Shown piece after piece: positions 1-6,751 of a DNA stretch of 12,632 bases. The notes under the pieces were generated by a model. The model searched no databases, had not been told where the DNA came from, and saw only the letters and a list, made by a program, of their open reading frames with translations. Position 1 is the stretch's first letter; each line of letters begins with the position of its first letter. Source of the stretch: Polaromonas sp. (GTDB lineage: Bacteria > Pseudomonadota > Gammaproteobacteria > Burkholderiales > Burkholderiaceae_C); assembly GCA_026786065.1 (NCBI GenBank), contig JAJAYS010000299.1:1-12632 (forward strand). The letters are read 5' to 3'. The translations under genes and the position numbers were made by a program.

Positions 1-1
1 G

Positions 2-457
2 CTGATGAGTGCGCGCAGCGTGCTGCGCCTGGCTGGCGAGCGCGCCGACAAAAAGCGCGCCCACTGGGCCAGCGTCGCCAGCGCGGCCTGCGAACAAAGC
101 GGCCGCAGCTGCGTGCCTCTGGTCCATCCGCCGCTCAGCCTGACCGACTGGCTGCGCCAGCTTGCCAAGCCGGACGATGACGCAGGGCTGCATCAAGCCC
201 GGTTGCTGCTGTCGCTGCAGGCCACCAGCCGACCGCTGGCCGACGCTGTGCCGGCCGTGGGTGCTGTGACCTTTCTCAGCGGGCCCGAAGGCGGCCTGAG
301 CCCTGAGGAAGAAGCCGCCGCGCTGGCCCAGGGTTTTGCCCGTGTGACGCTCGGGCCGCGGGTGTTGCGCGCCGACACCGCGCCACTGGCCGCGCTGGCG
401 CTGCTGACGCTGCCGGGCCGGGCGACCTGCCCAGGCGAACCGGCGACCGGGCTGTGA
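2..457 (+). CDS. rsmE: RsmE, 16S rRNA (uracil-1498-N3)-methyltransferase, C-terminal part
   Basis: RsmE methylates N3 of U1498 in 16S rRNA using S-adenosylmethionine; it is a cytosolic SPOUT-fold enzyme. The reading frame is already open at the first base, so the gene starts upstream of the window and only about 150 C-terminal residues are visible. These carry the family signatures in order: the conserved stretch AACEQSGR...VP followed by a proline-rich segment, the SAM-binding loop as LSGPEGGLSPEE near window residue 93, and the C-terminal knot segment VTLGPRVLRADTAPLAAL. The ATG at position 5 is internal, not a start. The stop codon overlaps the GTG of the next open frame (GTGA), suggesting the two were once co-transcribed. 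The family assignment is firm because GPEGG plus LGPRVLR is diagnostic. Confidence 0.93.
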   Translation: MMSARSVLRLAGERADKKRAHWASVASAACEQSGRSCVPLVHPPLSLTDWLRQLAKPDDDAGLHQARLLLSLQATSRPLADAVPAVGAVTFLSGPEGGLSPEEEAAALAQGFARVTLGPRVLRADTAPLAALALLTLPGRATCPGEPATGL

Positions 458-626
458 CGACACCCGCCACCGGCATGCAGCGCAACCGGTGGCTGCTGGC
501 GCTGTGCCAGGGTCTGTTTTTGACCAACAACGTCACCTTCATCGCGATCAACAGCTGGTCGGGCTGGCGCTGACGGCGGCCGCGCTGCTCTGGCCGGAGC
601 GCCGGACGCACCGCCAGTCGCTATAA
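454..626 (+). pseudogene. MFS transporter remnant (N- and C-terminal ends joined, middle lost)
   Basis: The frame opens with GTG overlapping the rsmE stop and reads MQRNRWLLALCQGLFLTNNV, then TFIAIN. This is the characteristic start of a major facilitator superfamily permease (first transmembrane helix, LTNN/AIN motif). The frame closes at 571-573, but a second frame picks up at about 554 as LVGLALTAAALLWPERRTH and ends at 624-626, which reads like the last transmembrane helix and basic tail of a permease. About 57 codons remain of an expected roughly 400. The simplest reading is one large internal deletion, possibly through a short homology (CTGGTCGGGCTGG), leaving an out-of-frame fusion. 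The substrate cannot be told. That the tail belongs to the same gene is inference; the N-terminal part is more convincing. Confidence 0.6.
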
Positions 627-668
627 TTTCAGTAGCTGCTCACGCCCGTTTTTATTGGGCTTTTGACA
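619..668 (+). repeat. Dispersed ~50-bp hairpin repeat, copy A
   Basis: This copy begins CGCTAT, continues as TAGCTGCTCACGCCCG and closes with the stem GCCC-(9 nt)-GGGC followed by TTTT. It aligns with copies at 6752-6803 and 10486-10537 and, on the other strand, 4130-4155. It lies between the MFS remnant and the convergent lipase gene and covers the last ~13 lipase codons. The stem plus T-run could act as a terminator for plus-strand transcription. I recall similar intergenic repeats from Comamonadaceae genomes, but that is memory, not a search. Confidence 0.7.
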
Positions 669-1606
669 TTTCTGGCTTGAGTTTTTTCATCCAGCCACTG
701 CCTCAGCTGCGAAAACACCAGGTCGGCCTCCGGCTCGTTGAAAAGCTCGTGATGGAAGCCGCTGAAGCAGCGCACCGTCAGCGTGCCGGGCTTGACGCCA
801 GGTGACAGGGCCGCACTGCGGGCAAAGGCGTCGCTGCCCGCCGGGCTGACGATGCGGTCGGCGCCGGCATACATCAGCAGGGTCGGCGTAACCCAGCGGG
901 GCGCCGCCGCCAGCGTGTCGCGGCCGGCCTGGACCATGAAGCGGGCCAGGCGCGGCGACAGCTTGCCGTGAACCAGCGGGTCAGCCCGGTAGCGCGCCAC
1001 CACCTGCGGGTCGCGGCACAGGTCGCGGGGGTCCAGACCATTGCCTATGGTCAGGTCTGGTGCCAAGCCGGGCAGCAGCGCCAGCAGCAGTTTTCGCCAT
1101 ACGCCCAAGCCCAGGTCGAAGGCTGGCGAAGACAGCACCAGGCCGTCCACCGCACCAGGGTTCAGCGCGACGAAGCGGGCAGCGAGCAAGCCGCCCAGGC
1201 TGTGGCCCAGCAGAATCAGCGGCAGACGTTCATGGCGCGGCTTGGGGGCGTCCGCGTCCGCGTCGACTTCGGACTGGCGCCGACACCGCAGCCGGGCGTC
1301 GCCGACGATTTCGGCCAAGTCGTCGAGCAGGGCGTTGTCGGTGGGCACGAGCCCGGGCGCGCCACCTGAACGCCCGTGGCCACGCTGGTCGTAGGCCCGC
1401 ACCGTGAAGCCCCAGCCCATCAACGCGGCGGCAACCTGCTGGTAGAGCAGCGCGTGCTCGCCAAGGCCGTGGACCATCAGCACCAGACCCCGAATGGGCC
1501 TGGCTTGGTGCCCCTGCAGAAGGTCGCTGGCTTCGTCAGCATCCCCGAGCGGCCATTCGTAGAGCGCGAGGTTTTCACCGTCGCGCGCGGTGAACGGCAG
1601 CATCAT
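629..1606 (-). CDS. Alpha/beta hydrolase, monoacylglycerol lipase-like
   Basis: This 325-residue cytosolic serine hydrolase is of the Hydrolase_4 / S33-like group, which cleaves monoacylglycerols or lysophospholipids. The visible motifs are the oxyanion-hole segment HGLGEH at 46-51, DQRGHGRS at 73-80, the nucleophile elbow GHSLGG with Ser136, the acid Asp250 in YAGADRIV, and the base His286 in GFHHELFNE. There is no signal peptide. The first ATG is preceded by an AGGAGG Shine-Dalgarno sequence at good spacing, which decides the start. The gene begins 37 bases after the M20 peptidase stop on the same strand, so the two are probably co-transcribed. An acidic insert (VDADADAPKPRHE, 114-126) and the last ~13 residues (NVKSPIKTGVSSY) look non-conserved. 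The tail is encoded by dispersed repeat copy A, so the original stop was probably lost or overwritten. The exact substrate is unknown. Confidence 0.88.
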   Translation of the reverse strand: MMLPFTARDGENLALYEWPLGDADEASDLLQGHQARPIRGLVLMVHGLGEHALLYQQVAAALMGWGFTVRAYDQRGHGRSGGAPGLVPTDNALLDDLAEIVGDARLRCRRQSEVDADADAPKPRHERLPLILLGHSLGGLLAARFVALNPGAVDGLVLSSPAFDLGLGVWRKLLLALLPGLAPDLTIGNGLDPRDLCRDPQVVARYRADPLVHGKLSPRLARFMVQAGRDTLAAAPRWVTPTLLMYAGADRIVSPAGSDAFARSAALSPGVKPGTLTVRCFSGFHHELFNEPEADLVFSQLRQWLDEKTQARNVKSPIKTGVSSY

Positions 1607-1643
1607 CGGCGGACCCTCCTCGCGTGCGGGTGGCCTCAGCGCG

Positions 1644-3242
1644 TCAACCGGGCATCCGGGCCATCACCTGGGCCACCGCCGCCGTCAGTTTTTTGGCATA
1701 GGGCACATGCAGGAATTCGTTTGGTCCGTGCGCATTGCTTTTCGGGCCGAGCACGCCACAGACCATCAACTGCGCTTTCGGGAAGCCTTTGCTGAGCAGG
1801 TTCATCAGCGGGATCGTGCCGCCCTGGCCTATGGTGCCGCAGGGCGCGCCGAAAAAGCTTTGGGACGCGGCGTCCAGGGCTTGCTCGAACCACGGCACGG
1901 TGGCCGGCGCGTTCCAGCCGGTGGCGCTGCCGTGGCCGTCGAAGGTAACTTTGGCCTGATAGGGCGCGTTGTCTTCAAGCAAGCGCTTGAGTTCCTGCAC
2001 GGCGGCAGCGGCATCGACCAGCGGCGGAAAGCGCAGCGACAGCTTGAACGCGGTGTAGGGCCGCAAGACGTTGCCGGCGTCTTTCAGCGCCGGAAAGCCT
2101 TCGGCCCCGGTGACGCTGAGGGTTGGCCGCCAGGTACGGTTGAGCAGCGCCTCGACCGGATCGGTGGTGGTTGGCAGTGCCACGCGGCCGGAGCCCTCGC
2201 AGTCGTAATGGGCCCACGGAAAGCGCTTGTAAATCTCGTCTCCCAGAATCTTTGCGGTGGCCTCAGCCTGGGCCAGCCGGTCGCCCGGAATCTCGCAATG
2301 AAAGCTGGCCGGCAGCAGGCGGCCGGTGGCGCTGTCCTCCAGCCGGTCCAGCACATGACGCAGGATGCGAAAGCTGTCGGGGACCAGTCCGCTGGCGTCG
2401 CCCGAATGCACGCCTTCGGTCAGGATCTCGACCTTCAGCGTGCCGGCCGCATTGCCGCGCAAACTGGTGGTCAGCCACAGCTGGTCGTAGTTGCCCGCGC
2501 CCGAATCGAGGCAGACCACCAAAGCGACATCACCGAGCCGGGCCTTCAGCGCATCGATGTACGGCAGCAGGTCGTAGGAGCCGCTTTCCTCGCAGGTTTC
2601 GATCAGACCGACGATGCGCGAATGCGGCGAGCCCTGGCTTTTGAGCGCCTGAATCGCCGCGATGCTGGCATAGACCGCATACCCGTCGTCGGCACCGCCC
2701 CGGCCGTAGAGCTTGCCGTCTTCGTACTTCGCCTGCCACGGACTCAGGTCGCTGCGCCAGCCGGTGAATTCAGGTTGCTTGTCGAGGTGGCCGTACATCA
2801 GGATGGTGGCCCCCACGCTCCCCACTTCGTGTGGTTCGCTGCCCCCCGAGGGGGCCGCTGCGCCTGCGGTCTGGCAAAGCCAGCCCCGCGGCCCCGGCTG
2901 GATTGGGGAGATGCCACGGCGTCCCTCCGGGGCGTTCGCGCTGAAGGTCTGGTTCCCCGCCGACGCCGGCACCTCGAAAAACAGCACTGGCGTGCGCCCC
3001 TCAAGCCGCACGACTTCCAGCGTCAGGCCTTCCACCCGCTGCGCCTCGACCCATGCGGCGGCATTGCGCATCACCCGCTCGATGTGCCCATGCGCCTGCC
3101 AGTCGGCATCAAAAGTCGGCGACTTGGCCGGTATCGCGATGTAGTCGGTCAGTTGCCGGACGATGTCCCGGTCCCATTGCCCTGCGATCTGCTCCAGTGC
3201 GCGGGCAGTGTCGAATGGAAAAACGGGTTGGCGTGCGGTCAT
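1644..3242 (-). CDS. M20 family metallopeptidase with in-frame repeat insertion
   Basis: This 532-residue cytosolic zinc aminoacylase/dipeptidase is of the ArgE/DapE/carnosinase class. The metal and catalytic motifs are present in order: MYGHLDKQPEF (His152, Asp154), GRGGADDGYA (bridging Asp186), ETCEES (Glu218/Glu219), CLDSGAGNYD (Asp246), and the C-terminal SNAHGPNEF with the last metal His. The ATG at 3242 follows a GGAG element seven bases upstream (CTGGAGACCATC), which favours it over longer starts. Residues about 95-145, between FFEVPAS and ATILMYGHLD, are Gly/Pro/Ala-rich. They are encoded by a GC-rich repeat (2808-2965) and have no counterpart expected in this family, where the strand before MYGHLD follows closely on FFEVPA. 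All catalytic residues remain in frame, so the enzyme could still work with a loop extension close to the first metal ligand. The substrate cannot be assigned. It is probably an operon with the downstream lipase gene. Confidence 0.9.
   Translation of the reverse strand: MTARQPVFPFDTARALEQIAGQWDRDIVRQLTDYIAIPAKSPTFDADWQAHGHIERVMRNAAAWVEAQRVEGLTLEVVRLEGRTPVLFFEVPASAGNQTFSANAPEGRRGISPIQPGPRGWLCQTAGAAAPSGGSEPHEVGSVGATILMYGHLDKQPEFTGWRSDLSPWQAKYEDGKLYGRGGADDGYAVYASIAAIQALKSQGSPHSRIVGLIETCEESGSYDLLPYIDALKARLGDVALVVCLDSGAGNYDQLWLTTSLRGNAAGTLKVEILTEGVHSGDASGLVPDSFRILRHVLDRLEDSATGRLLPASFHCEIPGDRLAQAEATAKILGDEIYKRFPWAHYDCEGSGRVALPTTTDPVEALLNRTWRPTLSVTGAEGFPALKDAGNVLRPYTAFKLSLRFPPLVDAAAAVQELKRLLEDNAPYQAKVTFDGHGSATGWNAPATVPWFEQALDAASQSFFGAPCGTIGQGGTIPLMNLLSKGFPKAQLMVCGVLGPKSNAHGPNEFLHVPYAKKLTAAVAQVMARMPG
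2808..2965. repeat. GC-rich repeat inserted in frame in the M20 peptidase gene
   Basis: The left edge reads GGCCCCCACGCT, followed by ACTTCGTGTGGTTCGCTG and the palindromic core GCCCCCCGAGGGGGC. The same edge and core occur in the metX repeats at 12466-12632. Downstream, a second small hairpin CTGGC-AAA-GCCAG lies near 2873, then a GC-rich stretch to about 2965; the right edge is uncertain. Read on the minus strand it gives ...AAAPSGGSEPHEVGSVGA, matching the metX-encoded [17 protein letters not shown] in the same frame. It contains no stop in the host frame. Confidence 0.75.
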
Positions 3243-3278
3243 GATGGTCTCCAGAAAAAGCGGCACAAAGGCGTGCGT

Positions 3279-3340
3279 TGAAGGCGGTCGATCAATGCGT
3301 TCGATGAAGGCGGTCGTTAAATGCGTTCGATGAATGCGCT
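3279..3340. repeat. 26-bp tandem repeat between M20 peptidase and DUF1439 genes
   Basis: Two adjacent 26-base units (3279-3304 and 3305-3330) start TGAAGGCGGTCG and end ATGCGTTCGA, differing at two central bases (GATCAA versus GTTAAA). A degenerate third unit begins TGAATGCG at 3331. It fills most of the 122-base gap upstream of the M20 start, where leader or promoter sequence would be expected. I see no convincing sigma-70 boxes there. Confidence 0.75.
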
Positions 3341-3364
3341 GGTTGCTGTGTTTGACCAACGCCT

Positions 3365-3967
3365 TCAGGGTGCGGCTTTGAACAGCACCGGCTCGAGCGT
3401 CACCCGCAGGCCGGTTGGAGTGATTTTCAGCGCGCCGGGCTCGAAGCCCAGGCTGCTCGCCAGACCTATCTCCTGCTCGCTGACGGTGTGCACCGCGTAG
3501 TCGGCCAGCAGCTGCTCGGCCAGCCGGGGAAGCGTCTGCGCAATCAGGCTGTTGTAGGGCTCGGGTACGTCGGCCAGGCGCACGCCGCTGACGCGCACAT
3601 CGGTCATGCGCACCGAGTTGTCGCTGCGCTCGAAGCGCAGGCCGTAGTCCAGCGACAGCAGGCCGCTGTAACTGCGGCCGCCGACGCGCTCGAACACCGC
3701 CATGTCCAGGTCGGTGCCGAGCCGGTTGCGCGCTGGCAAAAGCGAAAGGCGCGGGCTCTGCACCTGAATGTCGATGATGTCGGCCAGCCGTTTTCGCACC
3801 GGGAATTTCTTGTCCACCCCCTGCTGCATCTGCGCCAGCGGCACGGTGTAGGTTTTGGCGCCGGGCGCCGCCTGCAGCGCGGGCGTAAAACCCAAGGCCA
3901 GTGCCCAGGCCAGCGCGCAGGCCGCCAGCCCAAACCGCCAGGTCGTAGAGTCGGTGCGTCGTGTCAT
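3365..3967 (-). CDS. DUF1439 family envelope protein
   Basis: This is a 200-residue secreted or membrane-anchored protein resembling the DUF1439 (YceB-like) family, whose molecular role is not established. The ATG at 3967 gives a classic export signal: basic MTRRTDSTTWR, a hydrophobic run LAACALAWALALGF, and a cleavage region TPALQAA about residues 29-34. A LAAC lipobox-like match at 14-17 sits before most of the hydrophobic run, so lipidation is doubtful. The mature part opens YTVPLAQMQQGVDKKFPV, typical of the family start, and continues with alternating beta segments (LSLLPARNRLGTDLDMAVF, SLDYGLRFE). Upstream in-frame ATGs at 4000 and 4012 are possible but would bury the signal peptide behind extra residues. 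No strong Shine-Dalgarno sequence is visible for any of them. It lies upstream of the M20 gene on the same strand, separated by a tandem repeat. Confidence 0.72.
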   Translation of the reverse strand: MTRRTDSTTWRFGLAACALAWALALGFTPALQAAPGAKTYTVPLAQMQQGVDKKFPVRKRLADIIDIQVQSPRLSLLPARNRLGTDLDMAVFERVGGRSYSGLLSLDYGLRFERSDNSVRMTDVRVSGVRLADVPEPYNSLIAQTLPRLAEQLLADYAVHTVSEQEIGLASSLGFEPGALKITPTGLRVTLEPVLFKAAP

Positions 3968-4129
3968 CGTTGGTGCGGTCGCTTGAGATCCAGCAAACAT
4001 TGTGCGCTGCACTGCGTCCGGCCGAAGGCAGCGCGGGTAAAACCTGCAACAGCGACCCCGGTTGTCGTCGCCGTGCTGCTGCCCGGCAAGTATTCAGGTC
4101 AAATCGTGCCGCAAGCGACGTTTTAACTA

Positions 4130-4155
4130 CGTTAGCAGCTACGAAAATAGTAGCG
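4130..4155 (-). repeat. Dispersed ~50-bp repeat, truncated copy D
   Basis: On the minus strand this reads CGCTACTATTTTCGTAGCTG then CTAACG, matching the first half of copy A (CGCTATAATTTCAGTAGCTG) at about 21 of 26 positions. The hairpin half is absent. It lies in the divergent gap (4013-4209) between the DUF1439 and DUF72 genes; nothing else recognisable was found in that gap. Confidence 0.5.
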
Positions 4156-4209
4156 TCGGCTGGCAGTTCCTGATCACGCGGGGCGCGCCGCAACGACTGC
4201 GAGGACCAC

Positions 4210-5031
4210 ATGACGGCCATCAGGGCACAAACCAACAAGCGCGCCGCGCCTGCGGCCAGGCCAACGATTCGTGTCGGGGTTGGCGGCTGGGCCTTCGCGC
4301 CGTGGCGCAAAACCTTCTATCCCGACGGCCTGCCGCATGCGCAGGAGCTGGCCTTTGCCAGCCGGCAGTTCAACGCGATCGAGGTCAACGGCACCTACTA
4401 CAGCAGCTTCACGCCGGCGACGTTCGAGAAATGGAGGGACCAGACGCCCGATGAATTCTTCTTCTCGTTAAAGGCCACGCGCTACGCGACCAACCGCTAG
4501 CTGCTGGCGACGGCCGAGGATTCGATTGCGCGTTTCGTCGGCAGCGGCCTCAGCGAACTCGGCCCCAAGCTTGGCCCCATCGTCTGGCAGTTCATGCCGA
4601 CCAAACAGTTCGATGCCGAAGACTTTGAAGCCTTTTTGCGCCTGCTGCCTGCAGAGGTCGGCGGTTGCGCGCTACGCCATGTGCTGGACGTGCGGCATGC
4701 CAGCTTCGACACGCCCGACTACCTCGCGCTGGCCCGGCGCTACCGCTGCGTGACCGTGTACACCGACAGCGAGAATTTTCCGTCGATTGCCGACGCCGAA
4801 GGCGACTTCGCCTACCTGCGGCTGATGCGCTGCCAAAGCGGCATCGCCACCGGCTACGCGGCTGCCGAACTCGACCGCTGGGCCGAAGGCGCGCAGGCCT
4901 GGAGCAGCGGCAGCCGGCCGCGTGAGGCCTTTGTGTATTTCATCAACGGCGCGAAAGAGCGCGCGCCGGCTGCGGCTCTGGCTTTGCTGGTCCGGCTTGG
5001 GCATCCGAGTAGTAAACCACCCAGCGCATGA
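4210..5031 (+). pseudogene. DUF72 (YecE-like) gene interrupted by an amber codon
   Basis: A 274-codon frame encodes a DUF72 protein, a TIM-barrel-like family of unknown function. The N-terminal signature VGVGGWAFAPWRKTFYPDG (23-40) and the EVNGTYY motif (58-64) are intact. Codon 97 (4498-4500) is TAG, at ATNR-stop-LLATAEDSIARF. The same frame then continues to the natural end with well-conserved text such as LGPIVWQFMPTKQFD and EAFVYFINGAK, so there is no frameshift and no other lesion. The family usually has Lys here, so AAG to TAG is the likely single change. The product would be a 96-residue fragment unless the amber is suppressed or is a sequencing error. A GAGG Shine-Dalgarno sequence six bases before ATG 4210 supports the start. 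The good conservation after the stop suggests that the mutation is recent. Confidence 0.82.
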
Positions 5032-5043
5032 CGCCAAGCATGT

Positions 5044-5067
5044 AAGGCTGGCTGCCAAGCCAGGCTT
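5044..5067. terminator. Candidate bidirectional hairpin terminator
   Basis: AAGGCTGGCT pairs with AGCCAGGCTT across a four-base loop with one mismatch, and two more T residues follow on the plus strand (AA on the other side). It sits exactly between the convergent ends of the DUF72 gene (+) and the antitoxin gene (-). The T-tract is short, so efficiency is uncertain. Confidence 0.5.
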
Positions 5068-5074
5068 TTCACAG

Positions 5075-5380
5075 TTAGACCGGCTGCGCCACCAAACGCA
5101 CGCCGAGCGCTTTGCAGACCCGGCTGATGGTGTCAAAACGCGGCTTTGAATCGGGGCGCAGCGCCTTGTACAGCGCCTCCCGCGTCAGACCCGACTGCGC
5201 AGCGACGCTGGTCATGCCACGCGAGCGGGCAGCTACACCGAGTGCATGCGTCTGCTCGCTCATGTCATCGCCTTCCAGAACGATGGTCAGGTAGGCCGCG
5301 ATGTCTTCTTCGGTGTTGAGCATTTCTGCCAGATCGAACTCCGGGAGTTCGGTCGCATTGATTTTCTTGCTCCTGGTCAC
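5075..5380 (-). CDS. Antitoxin of a type II toxin-antitoxin pair (addiction-module antidote, HTH)
   Basis: This 101-residue cytosolic DNA-binding protein is of the 'addiction module antidote' group (COG3636, HigA-like). Residues 13-35 (PEFDLAEMLNTEEDIAAYLT) are the family's N-terminal signature. Residues about 54-92 form the helix-turn-helix: RGMTSVAAQSGLTREALYKAL, then FDTISRVCKALGVRL. Such proteins neutralise the partner toxin and repress their own operon. The start is GTG at 5380, overlapping the toxin stop (GTGA), so translational coupling is expected. The toxin-first order is that of higBA-type modules. It appears intact even though the toxin start is questionable. The name higA is not given because the family is broad. 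Confidence 0.88.
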   Translation of the reverse strand: MTRSKKINATELPEFDLAEMLNTEEDIAAYLTIVLEGDDMSEQTHALGVAARSRGMTSVAAQSGLTREALYKALRPDSKPRFDTISRVCKALGVRLVAQPV

Positions 5381-5658
5381 TCTCCTTCAAGGGTTTTGGC
5401 CAACGCGATTGCCGCCACCATGTCGCTGCTCTGGGTGGATTTGTTGCCGCCGCCTAGCATCACGATCCGCACGCCGTTTTGCTCTATGTAATAGATGCGC
5501 CAGCCGGAGCCAAAGACCTCACGCATTTCGGTCACGCCGCCGCAAACGGGTTTGATGTCGCCGAGCAGCCCGCGCTGGGCTTTCTCGAGCCGCACGCCGA
5601 GGCGGATGCGCGTCATCGTGTCTTTGATGCCACCTAACCACTCATCAAACTCGGGCAT
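5377..5658 (-). CDS. RelE/ParE-superfamily toxin, probable N-terminal start-codon loss
   Basis: This is the toxin of the pair, of the RelE/HigB-like 'addiction module killer protein' family. In that family, ribosome-dependent mRNA cleavage is the usual activity. Visible signatures are PEFDEWLGGIKD, ARIL-like TRIRLGVRLEKAQRG, LGDIKPVCGGVTEMRE, the strand GSGWRIYYIEQNGVRIVML and GGGNKSTQSSDMVAAIALA. The first ATG (5658) begins inside the conserved N-terminus. Upstream in frame the sequence reads ACG TAC ACG ATC ACG CGC, that is (T)YTITR-MPEFDEWL, where homologs begin M-Y-T-I. There is a TGA further up (5689-5691) and no ATG, GTG or TTG between, so the natural start at 5674-5676 seems mutated from ATG to ACG. 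Starting at 5658 loses about six residues of the first beta strand. Cys in KPVCGG replaces a usual small residue. The toxin may be weak or silent. Confidence 0.8.
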   Translation of the reverse strand: MPEFDEWLGGIKDTMTRIRLGVRLEKAQRGLLGDIKPVCGGVTEMREVFGSGWRIYYIEQNGVRIVMLGGGNKSTQSSDMVAAIALAKTLEGE

Positions 5659-5779
5659 GCGCGTGATCGTGTACGTCGGCCAGTGTAATCACTTGTTCAC
5701 AGTTTGTCTGTTGAAAATGGGGCTGACCGGTAAAGGACGCTTGTCAAAGCCGGATCAGATTCCCGACGTCCGACGTCAG

Positions 5780-6641
5780 TCAACCGTAATCGGCCATTGC
5801 CTCACCCAGCCGGATGGCGCGCTCTGGCGCCCAAGCCGGGTTGAAGCGCAAGGCCGGCTCCGGAAACAGCAGCACCACGGTAGAGCCCAGCAAAAACCGC
5901 CCCATCTCGTCGCCCTGCTTCAGCTCGACCAGTTTGGTCGCTTCGGTGTAATGCCACTCGCGCAAATCGCCGCTGCGCTGCATTGACCACGCCGTGCCAG
6001 ACCGTCGCCATGCTGCCGACAATCGTCGCGCCGACCAGCACCAGCACGAAGGGCTGTCGCACACCGCCTATCAGCGACTCGAACACGCACACCACCCGCT
6101 CATTGCGTGCGAACAGCCCTGGCACGCCGCGCGCCGTGACCGGGTTGACCGAGAACAGCTCGCCCGGCACATGGATCATGCGCAGCAGACGGCCAGTGAC
6201 CGGCATGTGAATGCGGTGGTAGTCCTTGGGCGACAGATACAGCGTCGCGAACCTACCGTTGGTAAATTGCGCGGCCAGCGCGGCGTCGCCGCCGACCAGC
6301 GCGGTAGTCGAATAGCGGTGGCCTTTGGCCTGAAAAATCTGGTCGCCTTCGATGCGGCCGAACTGGCTGATCGCCCCATCGACCGGGCAGATCAGATCGG
6401 CCTGCGCCAGCGGCCGCGCGCCGGGCTTGAGCGCCCTTGTGAAAAAATCGTTGAAGCTTTTGTAGCTGGCGATGTCGCTGTCCAGCGCCTCGCCCATGTT
6501 GACGCCGTATTTGGCGACGAAGCGGCGAACGATTTCGGTGGTGATCCAGCCGCGCTGATGACCGGCGACAAAGCCGGCAAACAGCGTTAGCGCCAGCTTG
6601 GGCAACAGGTATTGGGGAAGGACGGCGAGGCGGTCGGACAT
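5780..6641 (-). pseudogene. psd: Phosphatidylserine decarboxylase proenzyme, frameshifted
   Basis: Psd makes phosphatidylethanolamine from phosphatidylserine at the inner membrane; the precursor self-cleaves to form a pyruvoyl group. The reading from ATG 6641 shows MSDRLAVLPQYLLPK, SFNDFFTRALKPGARPL, ICPVDGAISQ (Asp88), YLSPKDYHRIHMP (His142, His145) and VGATIVGSMATVWHGVVN (to residue 220). At about 5981-5984 the conserved text moves to another frame: QRSGDLREWHY, LKQGDEMGRFLLGSTVVLLF and FNPAWAPERAIRLGEAMA, ending at 5780. Homologs read VVNPPRxG here, so loss of two bases fits best; gain of one is also possible. The shift lies upstream of the LGST self-cleavage serine, so the in-frame product (about 280 residues, running to 5802) cannot mature. 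No other lesion is seen, so a recent mutation or an assembly error is as likely as real decay. No good Shine-Dalgarno precedes the ATG. Confidence 0.88.
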
Positions 6642-6700
6642 GTTGGGAGAGGGGCACGTAGCCCGAGCGACAGAAAATCGATTCTATCGACGGGGCTGCG

Positions 6701-6719
6701 GCCCGAGGCCGTCTCGGGC
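6701..6719. other. Perfect 7-bp hairpin upstream of psd
   Basis: GCCCGAG and CTCGGGC pair perfectly across a five-base loop. It lies in the gap between the copZ stop and the psd start, both on the minus strand. No T-tract follows on either side, so it is not a standard intrinsic terminator. A TAGAAT box (6681-6686, minus strand) just downstream resembles a -10 for psd but lacks a recognisable -35. Confidence 0.35.
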
Positions 6720-6751
6720 AAACGCAGTAAGAGCGGGCGGGGCTGGCCTTC

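Noticed and set aside
1590..3281. A 563-codon plus-strand frame antisense to the M20 peptidase gene
   Set aside because: Shadow of the real minus-strand gene; its translation shows no family motif, whereas the minus strand carries all M20 metal ligands.
3243..4310. A continuous open frame extending the M20 reading upstream to about 4310 (888 codons in total)
   Set aside because: The extension runs through the DUF1439 gene in another frame and through the tandem repeat; the ATG at 3242 has a proper ribosome binding site and a normal family N-terminus.
5680..5697. Possible palindromic operator (TGTGAAC...GATTACA, minus strand) upstream of the toxin gene
   Set aside because: Arms match imperfectly and no clear -35/-10 pair accompanies it; plausible as an antitoxin binding site but too weak to call.
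5764..5777. Adjacent CGACGTC-CGACGTC direct repeat downstream of psd
   Set aside because: Only seven bases twice, easily expected by chance at this GC content; no mobile element on either side.
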